NCBI RefSeq assembly: GCF_963675165.1
Contig: NC_087385.1
Span: 2,728,501 to 2,792,500, forward strand
DNA length: 64,000 bases
Origin: Halichondria panicea
Lineage: Eukaryota > Porifera > Demospongiae > Suberitida > Halichondriidae
Direction of reading: 5' to 3'
Part shown: positions 28,501 through 40,500 of the stretch, one piece after another
How the letters are laid out: every line of letters starts with the position of its first letter
How positions within the stretch are numbered: the first letter of the stretch is position 1
Translations under genes and position numbers: made by a program
The notes under the pieces: generated by a model
Database searches by the model: none
What the model was told of the DNA's origin: nothing
What the model saw: the letters and a program-made list of their open reading frames with translations, nothing else

Positions 28501-31500
28501 GGCATGCAACTCCAAATGAGCAGAGTTCAAACGTGGGCGGATGAATGTGCATGACTGTGCATGAAATGCTAAAAATAGAAATTTTAGCACTTCATGCAAA
28601 TGCACATAATTCCTCCGCCCACGTTTAAACTCTGCTAGCTACGTGTACTGGTAGTGGAGTTGCATGCCCTCTCTTCTTTTATATGCCCTTGCTATTATTA
28701 CCTGTAAATGATGCACTGAATGTGTGCTCTCTCCACACAGTCCACCATGTCCTTCCTCAACCTATACTGGAACATGTCTGGCAAACCAACCATGTGCATC
28801 TACTTAACTGAGAACAGACTCAAGTAAGGTTGTGTATTGAAGTCAATTAATATACACGTACTACATGCAAGTTTTTGTGTTTGCACCTAATACAGGTAGA
28901 TGGTTGCATGTACATGTGTAAATGTGCATAGACCTCTTCTTTCCTACAACACATTTTTCACAACCAATTGTTTATTATTACCGTTACAGAGGAAACAATT
29001 TTCGCAAATTCATCAACTTCTTGGCTAAGGTGAAACATGGATCAGTGGACGGCGTTAAAGTTCGTCTGAGCAGCCTGCAGGCACTGATCCCCACCTCCTA
29101 CATAGAAAACCTTGAGGTGACTATGGATGAGGACGCTGACAAAACTCTGCAGAAGAGACTCAACAAGTGAGACTATAAAATAACTATCGTGTCAGCATTA
29201 TGCAATGAGTATTATGCAATGAGCATTTTACAGTTGTTTAACATTACTTACCTGTATGTACATGTACCGTATTACTAGAATATTTTATTGTTGCGAATTG
29301 ATCAACCCTCGCAAAGTTCACAAATGTTTGATGCTCGCAAAACATTCTAGTAATACGGTATATAGTGTGATTTGACTAACCACAATAATAACTAGAGCAC
29401 TAAAGTGCAAACCCTTGGCTGGTGACATGATTATAAAGAAACCAGAGGAGTGATGTAATGCAGTGCATGTAGCATGTATGACTAGCACAGCAACTCAAGA
29501 GCAATAAAACTAAACCAGACTAGGCATGCTGAAACATTTGAGAACAGAGTTTTAGTGGTACATGAGATATGCACTGTGGACTGGGATCACAGCAAAGAAA
29601 CCTGGAGTCTTAGAGAAGTATGGCTCCTGCCATGCTGGAGTATACATGTAGGATCCAGAGTCAGCCAACAACCAGTTAGCTTCTACTTTTCCATTGCTCC
29701 TGGTACAGGATCACTTTAGCTGCAAATACGTAGTCTATCTCTCGAATAAAGGTCGCGTGTAGTTAGCTAGCTGCCAACGTGCAAGTTTACATGTAAGTTC
29801 AAGCTTCTTAGCTTTTGCTCGCTTTTATTCGACAAAAAAGCTTTAACATCAAAATCTGCCACTATTAAAACTAATAACTTGTTGTGTGAAGACTATCCGT
29901 TCTGTATAACGCAGCGCTGTGACATCCAGGTGAGTAGACTCAAAATACACAAACAAACAAACCAACAGACTACTATACCTGTGGCCGCCCACGCACGCCT
30001 CAGGTAATTATTATACTTATGCCTTCATGTAATTTAACTTAACCACCAAACCATTTACTTAACACTTTTTTCCACTCCCCCCAGTCCTCCCCGCAGGACA
30101 GCGTCTGCTACAAATCTATTCAGCTCTAGCAGCTCTGTCAGCATCGGTAGTCATATTGGGGGGGATGACTACGATGTCTTCATGGTGGATGACTCGGAGA
30201 TACAGCAGCTGTCCGAAACTAACCCCTTGATTGAGGTGGAACCGTTATTCTCTTCTGCAGTGAGTGAACTGTCTTCTGACTTTTTACATAATGTTGCTCC
30301 CTCCTGGGAAGCTAGGACGTTGCAAAGCTTACGTCCACCTTTTTTTGCCCTCCAATCTTCTTATGTACTGTGTATACTGTGATTTCACAGTTTAGTTAGT
30401 TATTTTTACTAGGCTCTAATTGTAAGAAATTGGGTCATACATCTATTTTTGTTCAGGTATATATTATACAGATGTTGTAAATTGCTACTCTCTCTCCCTG
30501 TTATTCAGAGTCTGAAGAATGACTCAGCTGAACAGCTTCTGGAATCTTTAGCCAAAGTTGTAAGTATAAGTCGCTGTTATAGCCCTATACTATTATACAT
30601 GTATGTACAGCGATATAATTATGCTGTACGTAACTTGGGATACTGTGATATGTGCAAATTGCCTGAACTGTTCTTAATTTTTGGGGGTTTCTCCAGGCTC
30701 ACACCAATCAGCTTGGGAGGCTGTACATTATCGACGAGTTGGGGAAACGCAATGAACAGTGGAGGATTGACACTGAAGGTGACTTCATAGCTTTTTTTGA
30801 AAGCTCCGTCCTTGAGCTGTAATACTAAATATGTTTCATCGTTCCTCTAATAGTGGCCAGAGCTTCTATTTAAGCCCTTATTTAGCTTGAGACCAGGCTT
30901 TTGAACAGAACACTTTTTATATACGTACATGTACGCCTCTTTTCTAACCAAGTCAACCTCTATTCAATACCCAATGATTATGGTGTTTCAACTTGCACCC
31001 ATAATTATTATTTATTTATTTATTTATGTGAAGAGATGATTGAAGAAACACTTCAGGCCATTTATGATGACGCTGGCGAGAAGAAACACTGGTAAGCACT
31101 GGTCTAATGTCATGCAGTGTACAGTTAATAACTCAATCCTTGACTGGCCAAGTACATGGTTGTTAAAGCTGCTAGGCTCAGAGGAGGAATGCCAGGGTCA
31201 ATAGCGTCACGTTTAATGAAAGATTGAGTGAGTAACAATCTGCAGCTTTACAGCTCGCTTTATGGCCTGGTAGAGACAGTCAAAAACCTCCCAAGATGTG
31301 TAGTATATAATTATGCTTATATTAAATACAATATCCCGTAACTGTAAGTACTTAATTTTTATTGTTGAGGGCTAATAATTATTATGCCTCGAGGCGTAGC
31401 CGCACGAGGGATACGATAAAGCTGACTGTGTGTGTGTGTGTCTGTCTGTCTGTCTGTGTGTCTGTTCCAGCTGTAACTGTTCAACGGTTGCAATGCGACG

Positions 31501-34500
31501 AAAACTAACAGCTTCTATAGGCTTTTAACCACGTTCTCTTGGATTTTGATTCGTGGATTAGCAAACTAAAGCTTCTTTCTCGAGTTATGGCTAGTTTGAC
31601 TCACATTGAAGGCTGTTGCAGTCTCTTCAGAATCTTTCATAGCATCATCTGTTCACACAAACTTTATATTCAACATATGAGTTAGCCTTGCACTAAAGCA
31701 GCTAGCTTTTTGTTAGCTACAAGAGTTAAATAGTATCTGTTAAAACAGCTAGCATTAGTAGCCATTTGTGAAATTGATCTCTTTGGACACACCCTTTAAT
31801 TATTCCTGTGGATGTAATGCGCATGCGCGCTTATTCCCCACGTGTGAGAAAATAACATCCAGAATCTAGATTCTCCTGGCAGAGTCATCTTTTTCTTGAG
31901 GGCCTGCCACAAAACACTACCATATAACAATATAGATAACAATATGCATGTACACAAGTCTTTTCTTCTTAAATAATTATATACACTGAACTACAGATCC
32001 TGAAAGAACAACAATAGATGCATGTAAATAAGTCTTTTCTTCTCAGTGAGTTTATATTGATAAGCTAACTTTAATGTAAAATTCATTATAGAAACTACTA
32101 ATACTTTTTGAGTGAAAGCATAACATGGCGAGAGGCATTAGCTTGAACACTCGTTAATTTTTTTTTATAGATTTCGCGAAATTTTTAACCGCGAAAATGC
32201 ATGTTCAAGTCCACTAAAAAAAAACTGGTTATCCTCGAAAATAAAATATTATACCCAATTCACCAAAATAGCCAATCTGTGCAAAAAAATTTTAACCCTT
32301 GAAAATTCACCTGCTACATGTATAATCATGTCACCAACCACATGTACTAGTCGAATTGTTGATTTTTGCAAGCTAAAGATGATACAGTACGTGTTAGTTG
32401 CAGCTCACACATTCAAGTTGCCTATACTCTATATACTGTGCATAGAAAAGAAAATAACACCTACTGAATACTAAAGCAATGTAGTTTAGAGTTTTCTAAG
32501 GTGTATATTAATTTTGAATAATTTTGACTCATTGTTCAGCTAGAAGCAACTCCCTCAGGTTGATTTCCGTTCTTGTAGGTGACATAGACCTAGCTTTCAT
32601 TTGTGGCTCTTCTGGTTGAACATTCTGCAATTGGATGTTACGTTTCACTTTCTTATGCAGTTTCCTAACTATCTTAGTCTGTACCAGTTTTGTATAACAA
32701 TGGCATATTAAAACTATTATAAACACCACAAAAGCACTTCCTACTGCAATCAAGCTGAGTATTTGTTGCTGACCTTCGGTGTTGCTTCCATTTTTAAGGT
32801 AGAAAGTAATCATTGCAAATATCTCTATGTTGATTAAATATACTAGCTCGAGCACATTAACTGGGGATTTTCGATAGATTCTCCCCACCTTTATCCATAC
32901 TATTAGCAGCACTAACGTAGTTATCATAATTGTTAGCAGGTTGATTTTTGGGTCACCAAGGGCATTAGCAGCAAAAACAGTCATCAGAAACACTCGTACA
33001 AACAGCATGAGCCCAGTCCAATAGCGATACTTGGTTTTGTAAGGACCATGGTATGCATCCAGGAATGGCTTGATTTTGTTTACCCAGGCTAGTGCTCTAT
33101 AGTTGGTGTGGGCTTGAAGTGCGGGGCCAAGCAAAAGCAGTACAGTGAATGGTATGAGGTGAAACACTAGTGTGAACAGGGCGACTAAGAACAGACCAAG
33201 ATGAGGCCATTGTAGGTACCCGTAGTTGGCATCTAGGAGCCACCTCAGATGAGCAGTGTCATTGGGGTCAGTGATGACTAAGAGAGAGAATGCATTCAGG
33301 GTGGTCCGGAGAAGCTTGGTATAAGAGAGCAGGAACAAAGTAGCTAGAACAGACACTGTGTTGGAGCCAGCAAGCCTGGAGACAGTAGTCGAGTATCTGC
33401 ACACTATGATCAGTAGTCCGATAATGCACCAAATATAGATAGGGAACAAGAACTGTAGCCATGTGTGGCCAAATGTTCCCAAATTATTTGCAAAGCAAAC
33501 CTCAATTCCCAGGTCTAAATTTATCCATGCTATAAGCAAAGAGAGAACATACGACAAGGTAGACATAATTCCAGGTGGATGTGAGCTAAAGAAAATGTTT
33601 TTGTTAACTTGAATGATGTTGGCATAGAATATCAGTCCATTTATTGTTCCTACTGATACTGTAAAGTTACATTTCAATAAGAAAATTACCAGACCAAATC
33701 CAGCAAGCAAAATTGGTATCAAGAGCAATAGATAGGTATTTGAACACTTTTGACACTTTGACGTTCCCAACATAATGCTAAATCCATCTTTACACGCTCC
33801 ACAAAGTAATCCACTTCGATTCCAATTACACTGATCATCTTGATTAGACAGTCTGAAGCTCATTGTGCTTTGGTTGCAGTAATCAAAGGGGCAGTTATTG
33901 TGGGCAACCACATTATTTGAGTAATTTCCAATCCAGAGTGAATTCGATCGACCAACTGTTTGTGTGTCAATATCACAGGTGACACCTTTTCTTATAAGTT
34001 GTGGCAAGCAATCGCATGTCTGAGACTTCTTTTGAAGGTGAAATCCAAGAGGACAATCTAAGATTGTAGCAACCACTGTAGCAGGTTCTGCCGCTGGTAA
34101 ATAAGAAATCAATGAAAATGGGGTTTCTACAAACAGCTCAAAGGCGATACTCTTTTCAAGGGTTTGTAGTGTGTACAAAAGTGATGTGCAGTATGTTTTG
34201 ACTTCTTGTGCTACTTGTTGTTTACCTACTTCGACTCCTGGTGGAACCACAACTCGTATGACTGAGGGCGAGGAATAGTTGTACTGTCCAACTCCAATCA
34301 CCTGAACCTGAAATGCCTGGCCAGGGAACACTTTAACACTGAATTGAGACACACAATTGTGTCGAATCGAGATATTGCAGAAACAGACTTTGTACGGTTG
34401 TGAAGCAAGTAGTGATGGTGCAGTGTATCTTTCAGTAATATTAAATATGGTCCAAAATAATTCTGCACGCAGGGTTTCTTTAGTCGCTCTCAAGAAACAT

Positions 34501-37500
34501 TGGTCAAGATCCCCTCCGTATATTGCTGTGCCTGCAATGGCTGCAGAATTACCACTCATGTGTATTTTCCCTAGAGATTTTGGGTCAGTGTCTGCTACTT
34601 GAAAAAAGCACATTTGGGGCCCGGTTTTGACTATCATCCCTCCTCCGTAATCACTAGCAATGTTGTCGTTGATGTACAATTGTGCATATTTTTCCAGTTT
34701 TAATTGGCTAACGTCTGTTGACGTGGAGCATTTTACAGGAAGACAGTCGAAAAATATTCCAGCACCAGCTTTTGCTTGATTTCGTGTGATCCAGACATTA
34801 CCACAGATTTGAAGAGTTGACTCGTGAATCAAATAGATACCTCTACATATGTTGTCCGATATTTTTGATTCTGATAAAAATAATCGTGTAGTTGTCACTT
34901 GTATTACAACACCAGTGTCATCGTTGGCAGATGTACTGTGATTGTTAAAAATACAGTTGTGTATGTATACAGGCATACCCTTCTGGTGGCTATGTGTAGA
35001 CGTTAAACTTACTGCTGACCCAGAATCAGCAATGTTGGTGGAAAAATTTGATGATAAGATTGTGAAGTTTCCGCTATAAGTTTTTGTCGTTTCTGTCCAC
35101 CAAAATATTGCTCCACCATAGTTCAATGCCGCATTCCTATTGAATTGACAGTCGACAACTGAAATGTTAGCATATGGGAACACCGATCTAATGCTAAGTT
35201 GAAGTGCAGCCCCTCGTGTAGCTATGTTATCAGTGAATACAATGTTCTGCATCACAAGCCTAACTTTAGAATTATGATCGAGGTTTGGGCCGTCTTGTTT
35301 AAATTCAACACATATAGCCCCACCAAATTGATTCTTAAACAAAGAATCAGTGAGGTTAATACTCAGGTTAAGCCTCTGGATATTGTTTGTAAGATAATGG
35401 ACCGGTTTGATTTTACCAATGTATGTTATGCACACTCCTCCTCGGTTCCTTAATGAGGTACCTCTCAAAAATGAGCAATTTTTCACTGTGATGCTTGGTG
35501 ATTCTGAGATTCCTAGCAGTAAATGTGCTCCTGATTGGGCTGTGTTATTGATGAATCTGCAGTTTATAATCGTTACATTTGCTCCCCCAGCATCTATAGT
35601 CAGTCCTGCTGATCGCTGATCTGAGAGCTTTAGCGAGTGATACCCTTTTCTCAGGGAATTCTCAGTCAATGATTTTATCTGTTGAACTATTTTGTTGCTA
35701 AAGTTACCTTTAACTACTTCATGTTCCCCCCTGTTCAGGCTTATTTCCTTTGTAGCCAGGGTATCTGAAAATCGAGATTCCTGAATGGTTAGTGAGCATT
35801 CCTTGTAAGCCATTTCAATGTAAGCATTTCCTCCTAGAGCATTCACTATACTGTTATCACAGTTGCCTTGAAAATTACATCGCTCAACTATAAATTCATC
35901 ACGCATTTCAAGAGCTAGCAAGCCAATCCCAGTGCTATTTAAGATATCTACACCTTGAATCATGACATGCGAAGCATTCACAATTAGTAAAGTTGCATAT
36001 GCTATTGTCGAAGGTACAAGGTAGTGTTCACTCATGTGCTCATAACCATTGTTTTTCATAATATCAAATCCACAGTGTTGAATCTTGAGCTGCGAGATAA
36101 TCACGTTAACTACATTTAGAAATGAAAACCCAACTTGTGTACTATTGCAGTGAATGACAGTATTCCCACTCTGGCTTCCTATAAGTGTGATGTTAGTGGT
36201 ACGTTGACCAGTAAATACCGAGTCTATAGTACCAATCCATACTCCTGCTGTTGCAGTGCCATTGTCCGCATTAATAATATGCACGCCAGAAAGAAAGTTG
36301 ATTATAGTGTTCGAAACAAAATATTTTGAGTTGTTTCTTGCCATATCAAATATAGTGACACACCTTTCGTTGAGAACAGCAGCTGGGCAGTCCACAGTGG
36401 AGTTTTGTCTCACCCAGTACTCACTACCAGCACATAGTGTCACGAGATACGTGATCCAAATGATGTACTTGCTACATCCTGCAAGAAAGCACCATGCATG
36501 CAAATCTAAATAGTCAATCCTTAAAACTTACTGTCAAAATTCAGGACTCTCATGCTTGCATTGTTGTATCGTGGCTGCTAAAACTGAATAATGATTAAAA
36601 GTTAAAGTATAGTGTTATGATCTATTATAAACTTCTGAAAGTTGTTCTTTCAATTCAGCACGTAGGCACAACTGTCCCAGGCATCATCAATATTATACAG
36701 TATGCATTGTTGTATTGTGGCTGCGTAAAACGGAAGAATGATTAAAGTATTATTATGAACTTTTCTTTCAATTCAGGACGTAGGTACAACTGTCCCAGGC
36801 ATCATTAATACAGTAATGTTAAGAGTGATTACAATAACTAATGTAGTGCATTTCCTCCACATGAAATTCATTTTCGACATGATGTAAGGAGTCTAAATCA
36901 TTTCAGCCAAGTAGAACCATAACCATTACCACAAAGTCTGTTCCTACGCAGCTCCATTTGTATAGGATATACCACACCTAAGAGGAGGATATATTATGGG
37001 GTGCATATCCTGGTGTGGTATATCTGACTTAGATCCCACTTGTGTGTGTTTAGCAGGGAATTATGAGCCATAATCTCATAGTTTCCCAGGGAATTATAAG
37101 CTTGAGGGTATAAAGTACAAATACTATTTTTGAATGTACAGAAATGATAATAAAGCTGTAGCTGCATGATAATTAGCTAGCTATGGCTGTTCAGTTTTTT
37201 CACTACCAGTTTCTATAGCGTTTGCTGGGTTGATGGTAGGGTTCACCAGTATCTTTTCTTGTCGAGGAACACTAAGAGCCAATGATTTTAACAGTTCTGG
37301 GTCCATTGTCACAAGCATGAAAGCATGTCTTCAACTTGTAGCATTTCTCCTCCTAACTTCTGTTTCTATCCTGCAGCCATGTTTCAAATTGCAGTAGACT
37401 CCTGTGTCTTTTTGGGAACGATAGTGCACTGTAGCATTGCTGCAAGCTGTTCCTTGCTAGCTAGCCGTACATATCAGAACAGTTTACTGAGAAGCTTGAG

Positions 37501-40500
37501 CTGGGGTGGGGCTTGAGTGCAGATAAAGAGGAGGCTGGGCTCATTTGTTGCAGAGCGCTTCCTGCACAAGGTGGAGTCACTAGTTTGTCCATTCCAATGT
37601 TGAAGCAAGGCCAATGCAAAGGTTTTTTTTAGCAGAAATCATCTAGACTAGCTTGTCAGAACAGGACATTTTCAAAAATAAAGCTATTGCTAAGGCTTGC
37701 TGCTTTTATAGATACAACTTCTTGCCTGAGGCAGCCAATGAAAAGTGGGATCTAAATCAGTTAGCACATGTGCATTCGGTATCTATGGTTATAGTGTCCC
37801 TCATCCCTCGGGCAAGCCCTCGTGATATGGGACACTATAACACATAGATACCTCATGCCCATGTACTATCTATAACTTATTTACTGATTCAGTCCGTGTC
37901 CTAGGTGATGTCCAGTAATTATATTATATAATTACTTCCCCCAGGCACTATTCTTATAATCTACTTCCTCACCAGATTTGAATTGATACGATGCATCTTG
38001 ACAAAATTTGGTACATTGCACGCAATAAAATTCAAAAATGTTGTGTAAGCTTGACAGTATTGAACTGAACTAGCTGAAGCCTGTATAGTCAAATTCTTGC
38101 TCTGTGCTCAGTCAGTAGTCAAGGCTGTGGCTCAGAAGTAGAGGATTACAAGTAGACTGTGGTGTTGTTGACAATAACAGACTAGTTCAGAGCTACAGTA
38201 CAGGTAGCTAGCTAGCTACATGTACAAACCTCGCAGCTGCATTTAGTGGTGGGCGGGTCTGGTCAAAGTTTATGCATGGCTTCCAGCTAGCTGAACCTAG
38301 CTAGCTCATGTAGCTCCACAGTAGATTTTGTAGCCGTCCAGTTGAGCAACAGGTCGACTCCTACAGATATTCAAAAGCCTCCTTGGTCCAAGCGTTTACC
38401 ATTTGACGTCCCTTACTGGAGTTGCAACCTCTTCTTGGGATAAATGTATCTAAACTACACCCATGGACCCATGGAGGCTTAGCCATCTTGTTAGAGAGCA
38501 GCTTCCTTTCTTTGCTTACTTTCTAAAAAAAACACCTTGAAACCTGGGGCTGTATGTTATTTTCTATGTATTATACAGCTGTTGACCAATGAGATCAATT
38601 AGTGGTGACACAAGTGTGGTATAAGTACATAATTATGACCTCCGTTTATATTAGCAGAGGAATGTCTGAGGCCCAAAAGTAGGAGCCATGACGTTCTAAA
38701 ATTGCATTAGTGAGACCCATTGTGACAGATTGTCACACTAAAGCTGCAGTGTACATGTACATGACGATGATGTATACAGTGGAACGTACTGTAACACCAT
38801 TGATGCACCATTGATGGTCCCATGCACCTAAAATTAGTCCCCTGACCGTACATGGCAGAAATAATTATATGGTTCCCAATACTCGCCCGCTAATTAAGTT
38901 ATAGCTGCAAAAGCTGCATTTGCAGATGGGAAGCAGAAGAGTGTATATTACTGAGGTTGAAGTGTACATGTAAATGAGTGATCAGTTAGTTACACAAGTG
39001 AGTACGATGTGCCCATTCATGTTTTCTTCAATCACAGGAAGACTGTGCGACTGGCTGCGGCTATGCTGGGTAAAGTGGTGGACGGTTTGGCACCCGCTCT
39101 CACCAGCATGCTTGTTAGGGGCAAAGAGGTGAAGACGCACACACTTGAGATACGTGTGCTATTTTTTGGCACGTTTTGTAGACATTGTAACACGTACAAT
39201 ATACTTGAATCTCAATCAACACACATGCTTAATTGCATCTGAATGTAAACGGGAACCCTACTGTAATATATAGATTACTTCCCTCATATGCATGTAGGTA
39301 TCATTTGGAGTATTTGGACACCCTGAACTGATAGTTAGTGAGCCCATGAGTCCCAAGGAGATCACAGAGATCATCTATGAAAAGTGTATGCCTTACAACC
39401 CAGTTGAGGCAGTGCTTCAACAAGAGGTAAAGTGTTTTTGCATTATGATGTGATTGTCGTAATTCACCTCATTCTAGAGTGATATAACATAATTATATTG
39501 ATGATTTAACATGTGTCAATACATGTAGATGTTGATCTACCTTGGTGAGTACATAACACGTCAGTACCACACTGTTTTCAATGGGATGATCAGGATCAGA
39601 ATAGGGTGAGCTAAAACTGATCTAGCTACGTACATAGCGCAAACCAGTATCGGCTATAATTCAAGCTACTGTACATACGTACTCAATTTAGGACAATAAT
39701 ACTTGTGTAGCTGCTCAGTCATGTCTGTGTAGGTGGATCATCAAGGCTATGAAGAATGAGAGTTCTAGAATCTCCAGTATGAGCACTGTAAGAAACAAGA
39801 TGTTTCCTAACAATGCATGTGGTTATATTCATGCACTTGTAGAGGACGGTACACCAGCTTGCCCCGTCAGAGGTGAAGGAATTGTTGCTAAGGATACTCC
39901 TAGACAATGAATCAAGGTGAATTAAGTACAATCAGGAGTACATTAAGATAATTCTTAATGTACTCCTGGTACAATGTAGATATCATTATGAGATCAATTA
40001 TGCATTATGTGAAACAACGACATGGCTTTCTGTGGACTAGTACAATTGTACAGTATTTCTATTATAAGAACCATTCGCATACCATCTATAGCTATATACA
40101 GTATTATTTTTCATCAGGAAACCTCTTAGTCAAAGGCAGTTGGATGGTGCTCTCAACAGAGTGCCTCAAGATTTTTATGTCAAAGGTAACACGTACGTGC
40201 ATCATCCACATGCTAATTTGCAACATGCATTTTGATTCTTTACATTGTTTACATGGCTTTGAAGTATTTGGGATATTGAAGCGCATACCTGGAGGCATCA
40301 GTGTCAGTGACAAGCAGTTGCCACAGGTACGTACAGTGACATATCATCAATTCTTAAACTCTTTGTTGAGGTACATATGCATGGGAGTTTCTCTCCAAAC
40401 AATTAGATATACATCGATTAGTGTGGTTCAAGTTGCATGGTTATCCAGCTTTTAACTTTTTTGCAGCACCCAGCCATTTACGAGATGGGTTCCCATGAGA

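Noticed and set aside
39958-40455. 165-codon open frame over PHKB exons 27-28
   Set aside because: It mixes intron and exon sequence; the PHKB reading frame is defined by the spliced exons.
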